Shown here one piece after another: positions 37,349 through 45,852 of a DNA stretch of 64,000 bases (positions are counted from its first letter, which is position 1; each line of letters begins with the position of its first letter). The stretch is taken from assembly GCF_030160115.1 (NCBI RefSeq), contig NZ_BSNS01000011.1, forward strand, positions 310,001-374,000, given 5' to 3'. The notes below the pieces were generated by a model. The model made no database searches, was not told the DNA's origin, and worked only from the letters and a program-made list of their open reading frames with translations. Source of the DNA: Devosia nitrariae. Its GTDB lineage: Bacteria > Pseudomonadota > Alphaproteobacteria > Rhizobiales > Devosiaceae. A program made the translations under genes and the position numbers.

Positions 37349-38344
37349 ATGGCACGCGTAACGGTCCAGTTCATTGCAGATCAGCTGGGCATCTCCAAGT
37401 TTGCCGTCTCGCGGGCCCTCAGCGGCAGTTCAGGCGTCAGTGAAGAAACCCGCGCCTCTGTGGTCGAGACAGCGGCGCGGCTAGGCTATGAGCCCCGGGC
37501 CCGGCGCCGCTCGTCGGTCAGTATCGAGATCATCTACCACGATCCGGACGTCGCCCACCGCGAGCTCTGGGTCGAGGTGCAGACCGGCGCGCAGATCGAA
37601 GGCGCGCGGCTTGGCGTCGAGACAGCCGTGCGCTGGACGAGCGATACCGAGACCGTCCGGCAGATCGCCGGGCAGACGAGCGGGCTCATTCTCATCGGCC
37701 CGCACGACGACGCGATGCTGACAACGGTGCGCAAATCCGGTGTGCCCTGCGTGCGTATCGGCGGCGCACTCCCGCCCCTCGAGCCCATGGATCAGGTCGG
37801 CGGCACCGACGAGGAAGGAGCGACGGCCGTCGCCGAATACCTTCTGGGGGAGGGCCATCGCCGTTTCGTTTATGTGCATGGTCAGCTCGGCTATCCCGGC
37901 CGCGTCAACCGGCTGGAACACTTCCGCGAAGGGCTTGCCGCGCAGGAGGAGACAGAACTGCGCGAGATCAGCTTTCCCGCCGACAACGCACCTGGCAATT
38001 TCCGGCAGGCGCTTGCCCGGATGGAGGCGACGGGTTTCCACCCGACGGCCTATTTCTGCGGTAACGACTACGTGGCCGTCACCGTTCTCACCCAATTGCT
38101 GCGCATGCGCATTCGCGTGCCCGAAGACGTCTCGGTTGTCGGCTACGCCGACTATCCGATTGCAACGCAGACCTCGCCGCCGCTGACCACTGTCCGAATG
38201 CCGTTCCGCGAGATGGGCATCGCAGCCGTGAGGCTTCTCCTGGCCCGCCTTGGGCACTCTGAACCCCTCAATGATCTTCCTGCCCAACGCATCGGGCTGA
38301 TGGGTACCCTGATCGTCCGCGGTACTTCCGGTCCGGCTAGGTAG
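37349..38344 (+). CDS. LacI-family transcriptional regulator
   Basis: A 331-residue regulator. Its helix-turn-helix VQFIADQLGISKFAVSRALSG is nearly the same as those at 24457 and 34354, so the three are paralogs that may bind related operators. The effector domain is typical. ATG 37349 follows an AGGGG ribosome site. It could control the dehydrogenases upstream or the sugar importer downstream, whose promoter lies 35 bases after its stop. Confidence 0.92.
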   Translation: MARVTVQFIADQLGISKFAVSRALSGSSGVSEETRASVVETAARLGYEPRARRRSSVSIEIIYHDPDVAHRELWVEVQTGAQIEGARLGVETAVRWTSDTETVRQIAGQTSGLILIGPHDDAMLTTVRKSGVPCVRIGGALPPLEPMDQVGGTDEEGATAVAEYLLGEGHRRFVYVHGQLGYPGRVNRLEHFREGLAAQEETELREISFPADNAPGNFRQALARMEATGFHPTAYFCGNDYVAVTVLTQLLRMRIRVPEDVSVVGYADYPIATQTSPPLTTVRMPFREMGIAAVRLLLARLGHSEPLNDLPAQRIGLMGTLIVRGTSGPAR

Positions 38345-38378
38345 CGCCGGCGCCAAACCCACAGCGACAGGTCGTCGA

Positions 38379-38413
38379 TTGACAGGCCGGCGATCCTTAG
38401 TTAATCGATTAAC
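38379..38413 (+). promoter_or_regulatory. Promoter with overlapping LacI-type palindromic operator
   Basis: TTGACA (38379-38384), a 17-bp spacer and TAATCG (38402-38407) form a sigma-70-type promoter. GTTAATCGATTAAC (38400-38413) is a perfect 14-bp palindrome with a central CG that covers the -10 element, the expected geometry for repression by a LacI-family protein. Confidence 0.75.
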
Positions 38414-38493
38414 AAGGCTGCTGCGTTGGAGGAATGCGGCAGCTCGCGCGGGACCATCTGGCCCGCATGGCACTTCATTCGGAGGAGGAGAGA

Positions 38494-39732
38494 ATGCCCA
38501 GACGTTTCCTGCATGGCCTCGGCTTGGCCGCAACCACGGCGCTGCTGATGGCCGGCACAGCGCACGCAGAGAGCCTGACCGTCTACTGGAATGCCGGTCA
38601 CGCCTATGACGCCTATGCAAAGGTCATCGCTGAGTTCGAAGCGGATAATCCCGGCTGGACCGTGCAGTGGGAGCGCTTCCAGTGGCCCGATATGCGCACC
38701 AAGCTCGTCGCCGATTTCGCTGTCGGCAACACCCCCGACCTTGTCGCCGAACCCGGCGGCTGGGTGCAGGAGTTCGCTCAGCAGGGGCTGCTCGAGCGGT
38801 TGGATGCCTATATCGAAGCCGACGGCTCCGAGATGGGTTATCCCGAAGACTGGCAGGACTTCTCCGTCAGCCGCAACATGCTCGATGACTCCTATTACGG
38901 CGTCCAGATTCACCTGACCTGCGCGACCCTCGTCTACAACACCGATCTCCTGGCCGAGGCCGGGTTCGATGCGCCGCCGACCACCTGGGAGGAATTCCGC
39001 GAGGTGGCGATGGCGACCTCGACCAACGGTCGCTTCGGTTTCGCGCCTAACCCGGTCACCAGCTATTACTGGCCCTGGCTCTTCCAGAACGGCGCCGAGT
39101 TCTACGATCCCGAGACCAATACCGTCGGCTTCGACAGCCCGGAGGCGGCCGAGGCGCTGCAGTTCGTTTCCGACCTCATTCACGACGACAAGGCCGCGCC
39201 GCTCCCAGTCGCCGGTGCCGACTATGAAGGGCCGCAAAAGCTCTTCACTGCCGGCCGCGCTGCCATGATCATCACCGGCCCCTGGGATGTCACGCCTATC
39301 CAGACCGGCAATCCCGATCTCAACTGGGCGATCGCTCCCTCGCTGACGAACAAGACGCAGGCGACCCAGGCCGGCGGCGTCAGCCTGATGATCCCGGCCG
39401 CGGCCAAAAACAAGGATATGGCCTGGGAGCTCCTCAGGCGCTTCGTCTCTCTCGAGGCAGAGCTTGAAGCTTCCCTCGCCAACGGCATGACCATGCCGCG
39501 CAAATCCTGGGCAGAACATCCGGACGTTCAGGCCGACGAAATCCTTGGCAAGTTCGGGGCGTGTCTTTCCTACGCGCGCGACATCACGGCCGAGATCCGC
39601 CTGACCGGCAAGAGCGCGCAAGTCGGGGAGCTTCTCGAGGCCGCGGTCGACGAAATCATCTACAACGACCAGCCGGCCCAGGACGTCCTGTCGCGCTACG
39701 CGCAGGAGGCCAACCGCATGCTCGCGGAATGA
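38494..39732 (+). CDS. Sugar ABC transporter substrate-binding protein (UgpB/MalE type)
   Basis: A 412-residue periplasmic protein. The signal peptide RRFLHGLGLAATTALLMAG ends at TAHA, and the mature protein begins ESLTVYWNAGHAYDAYAKV. The SBP_bac_1 fold segments VADFAVGNTPDLV and AAMIITGPWDV are visible. ATG 38494 has GGAGGAGGAG just upstream and yields a normal signal peptide. An in-frame ATG at 38434 also has GGAGG but adds 20 unhelpful residues. It is the first gene of the operon with two permeases and a sulfatase. Confidence 0.92.
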   Translation: MPRRFLHGLGLAATTALLMAGTAHAESLTVYWNAGHAYDAYAKVIAEFEADNPGWTVQWERFQWPDMRTKLVADFAVGNTPDLVAEPGGWVQEFAQQGLLERLDAYIEADGSEMGYPEDWQDFSVSRNMLDDSYYGVQIHLTCATLVYNTDLLAEAGFDAPPTTWEEFREVAMATSTNGRFGFAPNPVTSYYWPWLFQNGAEFYDPETNTVGFDSPEAAEALQFVSDLIHDDKAAPLPVAGADYEGPQKLFTAGRAAMIITGPWDVTPIQTGNPDLNWAIAPSLTNKTQATQAGGVSLMIPAAAKNKDMAWELLRRFVSLEAELEASLANGMTMPRKSWAEHPDVQADEILGKFGACLSYARDITAEIRLTGKSAQVGELLEAAVDEIIYNDQPAQDVLSRYAQEANRMLAE

Positions 39733-39738
39733 GCCGGC

Positions 39739-39772
39739 GCTGCGCCGGCCCACCTCCCATGGCCGGCGCAGC
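39739..39772 (+). promoter_or_regulatory. Hairpin directly after the binding-protein gene
   Basis: GCTGCGCCGGCC and GGCCGGCGCAGC form a perfect 12-bp stem over a 10-base loop, 7 bases after the stop codon. It is followed by a RIME-like repeat rather than a T-run. Confidence 0.7.
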
Positions 39773-39778
39773 CGCTCC

Positions 39779-39881
39779 AGAGCGGGATGCGAAAAAGTGA
39801 GTACCGGTTTTTCGCGAAACATCCCGCGACAACAAAAGGTGAGGAGCGCGCGATTTGATTTCATCAAATCGCACCGCGCTC
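39779..39881. repeat. RIME-like palindromic intergenic repeat, distant copy
   Basis: A close relative of the copy at 5880-5983: AGAGCGGGATGCG, perfect stem GCGAAAAA/TTTTTCGC around GTGAGTACCGG, then CGATTTGAT/ATCAAATCG and CGCGCTC. It lies between the binding-protein gene and its first permease gene. Confidence 0.85.
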
Positions 39882-39913
39882 GGAGCGATGTACTTGATAT
39901 CTGAGGAAGCCGA

Positions 39914-40801
39914 ATGCTGCGGTCCACCACATGGCGCCAGCGCCAGGCGTTGTTGGCCTATGCCCTCCTGTTGCCGGGCATCGCCTACTTTGCGCTCTAT
40001 TTCTTCTATCCCATCGTCATCGAGTTCTGGGCGAGCCTGTTTCGCGGCCAGCCGCTGATCGGTAACGCTCAGTTCGCCGGCTTCGCCAACTACACCACAG
40101 CGCTCTCGGATGCGATGGTGCAGCGCTCGTTTCTCATCACCCTCGTCTATGCCGTCGGGACCACGGCACTGACCTTGGCAGTCGGATTGGGGCTCGCCTC
40201 AGTCCTTTCCGGACCCGTGCGCGCCAATACCGCGGTTCGAGCTGTCATCTTCTTTCCCTACATCATCTCCTTTGTCATCGTCGCGCTGATGTGGAAGAGC
40301 CTGCTCGATCCCTATACGGGCATTCTCAACTCCGCCCTGGTCGCGCTGGGCCTGCCGACGCAGAACTGGCTCGGCACTCCATCGACCGCGCTCTGGACCA
40401 TGATCCTGATCTCGGTCTGGAAGGACGTCGGCTATGCGATGCTGATCTATATCGCCGCCATCCAGGGTATCCCGGCCCAGCTCTATGAGGCGGCAAGCAT
40501 CGACGGCGCCAAGCCGCACCAGATGTTCCTGAGGATCACCCTGCCGCTCTTGGCCCCCACGACACTCTTTCTTGCCGTCATCAGCATGATCAGCCAGCTT
40601 CAGGAGATCGCCGCCCCTTACCTCCTGACCGGCGGTGGACCGGCAAACGCCACCCGCCTCTTCAGCATGCACGTCTTCGAGACCGCGTTCGAGAGGCTCG
40701 ATATCGGCTATGCCTCGGCGCTCTCGTTCATGATGTTCATCGTCATTCTCATCGTCACCTTTATCCAGTTCAAGGTGCTCAACCGGGAGGTGGTGTACTG
40801 A
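39914..40801 (+). CDS. Sugar ABC transporter permease (UgpA/MalF type)
   Basis: A 295-residue inner-membrane permease with six predicted helices. It begins RQALLAYALLLPGIAYFALYFFYPI, and the EAA-loop equivalent is YEAASIDGAKPHQMF. It pairs with the permease encoded immediately downstream; TGATG overlap couples the two. The binding-protein gene is upstream across a hairpin and repeat. No ATPase gene is in this operon. Confidence 0.92.
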   Translation: MLRSTTWRQRQALLAYALLLPGIAYFALYFFYPIVIEFWASLFRGQPLIGNAQFAGFANYTTALSDAMVQRSFLITLVYAVGTTALTLAVGLGLASVLSGPVRANTAVRAVIFFPYIISFVIVALMWKSLLDPYTGILNSALVALGLPTQNWLGTPSTALWTMILISVWKDVGYAMLIYIAAIQGIPAQLYEAASIDGAKPHQMFLRITLPLLAPTTLFLAVISMISQLQEIAAPYLLTGGGPANATRLFSMHVFETAFERLDIGYASALSFMMFIVILIVTFIQFKVLNREVVY

Positions 40802-41637
40802 TGGCCAATCTTGCCGAAAGGAAAGGACCGGTCACGTCGGTCGTTGTTTATGCCGTGCTGGCGGCGGCCGTGCTGCTCGCCGTCTTCCCGTTCGTCTATA
40901 TGATCTCGCTCTCGCTCCAGTCGGACGCCGACATCTATAGCGGAATACCGATCGTTATCCCCGAGACGCTGCAGTTCTCGAACTACGTCGACATTTGGCA
41001 GCGCGCACCCTTTGCCCGCTTCATCCTCAATTCGTTCATCATCGCCGGAGGCATCACCGCGCTCCACCTCATCTTCGACCCGCTGATCGGCTACGTCTTT
41101 GCCAAGATGAACTTCCCCGGCAAGGGCGTCATGTTCGCCGGCCTGCTGTCGACGCTGATGATCCCGTTCTTCATCCGCATGATCCCGCTCTATATCCTCA
41201 CCGCGCAGATGGGCATGCTCAACACCTATCAGGGCCTCATCATGCCCTTCGCCATGAGCGCCTACGGCATCTTTTTGATGCGTCAGTTCATCCTGCCGAT
41301 CCCGAACGACCTGATCGATGCCGCCCGTATCGACGGGGCCAACGACCTCATTATCTACTGGCGCATCGTCCTGCCGCAGATCAAGCCGGCCCTCGCGACA
41401 CTGGCCCTCTTAACCTTCGTCTTCCAGTTCAACGAGTTCCTCTGGCCGCTGATCGTCGTTTCGACCACCGAGATGCGTCCCATCACCACGGGCCTTACTC
41501 TTTTCAATCAGGAATTCTTCACCCAATGGAATCTAACGGCGACCGGCGGGGTGATTCTCTTCGTCCCGAGTTTCCTGCTCTTTCTTGTGACCCAGCGCTA
41601 CTTCATCCGCAGCGTGATGATGAGCGGCATGAAATGA
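40801..41637 (+). CDS. Sugar ABC transporter permease (UgpE/MalG type)
   Basis: A 278-residue permease. The first helix is AVLAAAVLLAVFPFVYMIS, and the EAA motif IDAARIDGANDLIIYWRI is near residue 178. The C-terminus is RYFIRSVMMSGMK. It forms the membrane channel with the preceding subunit. The sulfatase gene follows 22 bases downstream in the same direction, which ties import to desulfation of the substrate. Confidence 0.92.
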   Translation: MANLAERKGPVTSVVVYAVLAAAVLLAVFPFVYMISLSLQSDADIYSGIPIVIPETLQFSNYVDIWQRAPFARFILNSFIIAGGITALHLIFDPLIGYVFAKMNFPGKGVMFAGLLSTLMIPFFIRMIPLYILTAQMGMLNTYQGLIMPFAMSAYGIFLMRQFILPIPNDLIDAARIDGANDLIIYWRIVLPQIKPALATLALLTFVFQFNEFLWPLIVVSTTEMRPITTGLTLFNQEFFTQWNLTATGGVILFVPSFLLFLVTQRYFIRSVMMSGMK

Positions 41638-41659
41638 CCATTACCTGAGGCCCTCGACC

Positions 41660-42973
41660 ATGTCCGACAATCCCAACGTCATCGTTTTCTTCACCGACCA
41701 GCAGCGCTGGGACACGGTCGGCGCCCATGGCAATCCCATGGACCTGACGCCCAATTTCGACCGGCTGGCGCAGGAAGGGACGTTCGTCAGGAACTCCTTC
41801 ACCTGCCAGCCCGTATGCGCCCCGGCGCGTGCGATCCTGCAGACCGGGCGCTACCCGACGACGACAGGCTGCTACCGCAACGCCATTCCCCTGCCGCAGG
41901 ATGAGCGTACGCTCGCCCACCATTTCAAGGATGCCGGCTACGAGACCGCCTATATGGGCAAGTGGCACCTTGCCTCGCGGGATCCCGTGCCGCGTGAGCA
42001 GCGCGGGGGGTACGAGAACTGGCTCGCGGCCAACGTTCTCGAGTTCACCTCCTATGCTTACGACACGGTCGTCTATAATGAAGACGAGGAGGCCGTTCGG
42101 CTGCCCGGCTATCGCGTCGACGCTTTGACTGACGCCGCCATCCGCTATCTCGACCGCGAGCGCGACAATCCGTTCTTCCTGTTCCTCTCCTTCCTCGAGC
42201 CACACCACCAGAACCAGACCGACGACTATCCCGCACCTCTGGGCTACGAGGAACGTTTGTCCAAAAAGCTCAAGCTGCCGCGCGATCTCGAGGCCCTGGG
42301 CGGGACGTCGGAGGCGCATTTTGCCGGCTATATGGGCATGATCGCACGCCTCGATGAAGCCTTCGGCCGGCTTGTCGACGCCCTCCACAGCCTCAAGCTC
42401 CTTGACAACACCATCATCCTCTTCACCTCCGACCACGGCTGCCACTTCAAGACGCGTAACCGCGAATACAAGCGCTCGTGCCACGAAGCCTCGATCCGCG
42501 TGCCGACCCTGTTGCACGGGCCGGGTTTCAACGGCAATGGCGCATTCGAGGGGCTGACGAGCATCATCGACCTGCCGCCGACGCTGCTGCAGGCGGCGGG
42601 CCTGCCCGTGCCGCCGGTCATGCAGGGCCGCTCGGTGCTGTCCCGGTCGGGCGGCGATGCCGAGGAGATGGACGACGTCTTCATCCAGGTGAGCGAAGAC
42701 CATGTCGGGCGCGCATTGCGCACGCGCCGCTGGAAATACGAAGTCGTTGCACCCGAGGCCAATGGCTGGGACGACATGGCGGGCACAAGCTATGTCGAAG
42801 CCCATCTCTATGACCTCGAGAACGATCCGTCCGAGCTCGATGACCTCGTGGCCTCGCCCGGGCATGCGGACATACGCGCGCAATTGTGCGAAAGGCTGGT
42901 TCAGCGCATGGTGGCCGCCGGCGAGCCGGCCCCGGACATCGCGCCGGCCGGACAACCTGCAGCACAAGGATAG
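41660..42973 (+). CDS. Type I sulfatase (formylglycine-dependent)
   Basis: A 437-residue alkaline-phosphatase-superfamily sulfatase. Metal-binding FFTDQQRW is near the N-terminus, the maturation motif C53-A-P-A-R matches the CxPxR consensus in which Cys becomes formylglycine, and GKWHLA and FTSDHG supply further active-site residues. There is no signal peptide, so it should remove sulfate from imported glycan or glycoside in the cytoplasm. A formylglycine-generating enzyme is needed and is not in this window. The substrate class (sulfated galactan, glycosaminoglycan or choline sulfate) is open; context with the GH2 enzyme favours a glycan. Confidence 0.9.
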   Translation: MSDNPNVIVFFTDQQRWDTVGAHGNPMDLTPNFDRLAQEGTFVRNSFTCQPVCAPARAILQTGRYPTTTGCYRNAIPLPQDERTLAHHFKDAGYETAYMGKWHLASRDPVPREQRGGYENWLAANVLEFTSYAYDTVVYNEDEEAVRLPGYRVDALTDAAIRYLDRERDNPFFLFLSFLEPHHQNQTDDYPAPLGYEERLSKKLKLPRDLEALGGTSEAHFAGYMGMIARLDEAFGRLVDALHSLKLLDNTIILFTSDHGCHFKTRNREYKRSCHEASIRVPTLLHGPGFNGNGAFEGLTSIIDLPPTLLQAAGLPVPPVMQGRSVLSRSGGDAEEMDDVFIQVSEDHVGRALRTRRWKYEVVAPEANGWDDMAGTSYVEAHLYDLENDPSELDDLVASPGHADIRAQLCERLVQRMVAAGEPAPDIAPAGQPAAQG

Positions 42974-42983
42974 CAAAGACCGT

Positions 42984-44021
42984 ATGGCGGATATCGAGAC
43001 GACAAGCGAGCGCGCGCCTACCATGGCGGACGTCGCGCGCGCCGCCGGGGTCTCGACCGCCGCCGTATCCTACTTCCTCAGCGGCCGCACGGATCTCTTG
43101 AAGCGCGTCGGTCCCGAAGCGCGCGAGCGCATCAGCGAGGCGATCGCTTCCCTCGGCTACGTGCAGAACAAGACCGCCCGCCACCTGCGGCGCCAACGCA
43201 CGGAGCGCATCTGCGTGCTGTTGCCGCAGCTGGGCATTCCCTTCGCCGACAAGATGGCCCAGGACATCTACCGTGCCGCCCAGAAACGCGGCTACACCAC
43301 TGTGGTGACCACGGGGAAATCGGCCGGGACGTGGCGCCGTGTGCTCCAGGAGGTGGAGGCGGGCCTGGCCGACGGCGTCATCGCCGATGCCGAACCGTTT
43401 TCCGAGGAGGTGATCCGTGAGCTCTTTGCCCCGCTGATCCGGGCGAACCGGCCTTGCCTGGTGTTGCATCCGACGGCCCGTATCGAAGACGTCTCCGTAG
43501 TCGCCCATGACCGCGTCGGCGCGCTTAGGCAGGCGCTCCAGCATGTCGTAGACCAGGGCCACCGCCACATCGCTTACGTGGCCAACCCCTCGGACCCTAC
43601 GCCGAGCGCGCGTGTAGATCTTGTCAGGGCGTTCGCTGCCGAGCACGCCGATCGCCTCGATCCGCCCACAATCCTCGGCGGTGGACACAGCCGCTCGACC
43701 GGGGTGGAGGTGGCGCGCGACATCCTCGCCCTGACGCCCCGGCCAACCTTGGTACTGGTCGAATCGGATTTTTCCGCAGTCGCCATGGTCCACGAGTTCC
43801 AGCGCGCCGGTCTTGCCGTGCCGGGCGACATCGCCGTCATCGGGTGCGGCAATGCGGAGGAGGGGGCCTTCTCCAATCCGCGGCTGACGACGATCGGCCC
43901 GTTCAACGTGTCGCTGACCGAGGAGACGGATCACCTCATCGACATGATCGAGCGCCGCCCCAACGCGGCACCCCGCCGTTTCCTGGTGCCCTGGCGGCTC
44001 TACCTGCGCGAGAGCGGTTAG
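42984..44021 (+). CDS. LacI-family transcriptional regulator, sulfatase operon
   Basis: A 345-residue regulator. The helix-turn-helix is MADVARAAGVSTAAVSYFLSG, distinct from the SKFAVSRAL trio. The effector domain ends near PRRFLVPWRLYLRESG. ATG 42984 is 10 bases after the sulfatase stop, so it is the last gene of the importer-sulfatase operon and probably its autoregulator. It converges on the permease operon of the opposite strand. Confidence 0.9.
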   Translation: MADIETTSERAPTMADVARAAGVSTAAVSYFLSGRTDLLKRVGPEARERISEAIASLGYVQNKTARHLRRQRTERICVLLPQLGIPFADKMAQDIYRAAQKRGYTTVVTTGKSAGTWRRVLQEVEAGLADGVIADAEPFSEEVIRELFAPLIRANRPCLVLHPTARIEDVSVVAHDRVGALRQALQHVVDQGHRHIAYVANPSDPTPSARVDLVRAFAAEHADRLDPPTILGGGHSRSTGVEVARDILALTPRPTLVLVESDFSAVAMVHEFQRAGLAVPGDIAVIGCGNAEEGAFSNPRLTTIGPFNVSLTEETDHLIDMIERRPNAAPRRFLVPWRLYLRESG

Positions 44022-44029
44022 GGATCCCG

Positions 44030-44914
44030 CTACCCCTTGACCCCCGCCGAGAGCATGATCGCCTGCGTCACCCGGCGCTGGAAGATCAGGTAGACGATGG
44101 CGACCGGCAGCCCCGCCACCACGGCCGACGCCATCAGCTTGCCGTAGACGATGCCATAGGCGTCCTTGACCTGGGTGATGCCGACCGGAACCGTCATCGT
44201 CGCTTCGCCGGTTGCGGCCAGGAACGGCCAGAGGAACGCGTTCCATGCCCCGATGAAGGTGATGATGGCCAGCGCCGCCGTCACCCCCCAGTTCATAGGC
44301 AGGTAGACGCGGAACAGGATCTTGAAGTGTCCGGCCGCGTCCATCATCGCCGCCTCGCGGAATTCCTTGGGCACGGAATCGAAGAACTGCTTGTAGACGA
44401 TGATCACCACCGGCACGATCAGCTGCGGCAGGATGATGCCGGCCCAGGTGTTCAAGAGCTTGAACTGCGCCATCAGCACGAAATGGTTCACGATCAGCGC
44501 CTGCATCGGCACCATGAAGCAGGCGAGGATCAGCATGTAGATCAGCCGCCGCCCCGGAAAGTCGAGCTGGCTCAAGGCATAGGCGCAGCCGGCCGAACTG
44601 ACGATGACCGCGGCCGTGATGATCAGCGAGGTCACCATCGAATTCACGTACCAGATGGCGATGTTGGTGTTGTTCCAGATGTGGATGTAGCTGTCGAATG
44701 TGATCCGGTTGGGCCACAGCGTATTGCTGCCCGAAATCACCTCGCCGTCCGGTTTGATCGAGGTGATGATCGCCCAATAGATCGGAAAGAACGAGGCCAG
44801 CGCCGCGACGAGCGTGACAATGCTGAGCACGATGCCGACGAGATCGAGCGAGCGGTCGCGCCGGCTCGGCTCGGCGGTCATGGCCTGGCTGCTGGGAATG
44901 GCATCCGCGCTCAT
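44030..44914 (-). CDS. Sugar ABC transporter permease (UgpE/MalG type), second sugar importer
   Basis: A 294-residue permease with six predicted helices. The first helix is LVGIVLSIVTLVAALASFFPIYWAI, and the EAA loop is EFREAAMMDAAGHFKILF. It ends with TQAIMLSAGVKG. The start overlaps the stop of the preceding permease gene by 4 bases. It is the last gene of the beta-galactosidase operon. Confidence 0.92.
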   Translation of the reverse strand: MSADAIPSSQAMTAEPSRRDRSLDLVGIVLSIVTLVAALASFFPIYWAIITSIKPDGEVISGSNTLWPNRITFDSYIHIWNNTNIAIWYVNSMVTSLIITAAVIVSSAGCAYALSQLDFPGRRLIYMLILACFMVPMQALIVNHFVLMAQFKLLNTWAGIILPQLIVPVVIIVYKQFFDSVPKEFREAAMMDAAGHFKILFRVYLPMNWGVTAALAIITFIGAWNAFLWPFLAATGEATMTVPVGITQVKDAYGIVYGKLMASAVVAGLPVAIVYLIFQRRVTQAIMLSAGVKG

Positions 44915-45792
44915 TTCTCACCTCGTGATCTGAGCAACTGGTATTGCAGCACGCTGAGGATGATGATCATGGCGAAGAGCAGCACTGCGGCTGTCGCCGC
45001 CTCGCCGCCCTTGTTCTGCTGGAAGGCCAGTTTGTAGATGTATTGGACGAGGACGATCGTCGCGTCCTGCCGCCCGCCGATCGAGAACAGGTACACTTGG
45101 TCGAAGATCTTGAGCTGCGCGATCAGCTGGATGGTCAGCACCAGCGCCGTGACCGGCCAGATCAATGGCCAGGTGATGCGGGTGAACTGGCGCCAGCGGC
45201 CGGCACTGTCGAGTTGCGCCGCCTCGTAGATCTCGGGTGAAATGGTCCTGAGGCCGGCGAGGAACAACAGGATATTGAACCCCATCGTCCACCAGATGGT
45301 GACGAACGCCACGGTCGGCATGAACAGCGGGATCGTGCGCGTCAGCGACGCCGGCTCGCCGCCGTTGAAGAGCCTTACTACGCCCTGCACGAGCCCGTAC
45401 TGCACGTCGATGATCCAGTTCCAGGTGAGGAACACCACCGACACCGGCAGGATGTAGGGCAGGAAGAAGCAGGCTAACACGAGGCCCTGCAACCAGCCGT
45501 TGAGCCGGTTCACCGCCATGGCGATGAGAAGCGAGATGAGGGTGTTGGGGATGACGGTGAGGAGCACGAAATAGGCCGTGTTCCAGGAGGCGGTGTGGAA
45601 GAGCCTATGGGTGAGGATCTTAACGTAATTGTCCCAGCCGACCCAGTCGCCCGCGCCGATCAGCGGCGCCTTGGTGAAGCTCAGCATCACCATCTGGATC
45701 GTGGGCCATACGAACAGCACCCCGTAGATCAGCACAAACGGCCCCACCAGGATGAACGCCGTCAGGTATTCCCGTCTTCTGTCCCGGAGCAT
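44911..45792 (-). CDS. Sugar ABC transporter permease (UgpA/MalF type), second sugar importer
   Basis: A 293-residue permease. It begins RREYLTAFILVGPFVLIYGVLFVW, and the EAA loop is EIYEAAQLDSAGRWRQF. It pairs with the subunit encoded next by a 4-base overlap. A hairpin separates it from the binding-protein gene upstream. ATG 45792 is preceded by GGAGG. Confidence 0.92.
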   Translation of the reverse strand: MLRDRRREYLTAFILVGPFVLIYGVLFVWPTIQMVMLSFTKAPLIGAGDWVGWDNYVKILTHRLFHTASWNTAYFVLLTVIPNTLISLLIAMAVNRLNGWLQGLVLACFFLPYILPVSVVFLTWNWIIDVQYGLVQGVVRLFNGGEPASLTRTIPLFMPTVAFVTIWWTMGFNILLFLAGLRTISPEIYEAAQLDSAGRWRQFTRITWPLIWPVTALVLTIQLIAQLKIFDQVYLFSIGGRQDATIVLVQYIYKLAFQQNKGGEAATAAVLLFAMIIILSVLQYQLLRSRGEK

Positions 45793-45818
45793 GTCGTCAC
45801 CTCCTGCAAACGTGGAGG

Positions 45819-45841
45819 CCGGCGCCCGCGATGGGCGCCGG
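45819..45841 (-). promoter_or_regulatory. Hairpin between binding-protein and permease genes, second sugar importer
   Basis: CCGGCGCCC pairs perfectly with GGGCGCCGG (9 bp) over a 5-base loop, 11 bases after the binding-protein stop. It has no T-run. Confidence 0.65.
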
Positions 45842-45852
45842 TCGTGTCGTCG

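Noticed and set aside
42681..44921. 746-codon minus-strand open frame over the sulfatase end and a LacI gene
   Set aside because: It spans two well-supported genes on the other strand and a real permease in another frame; composition is histidine/arginine-rich and not protein-like.
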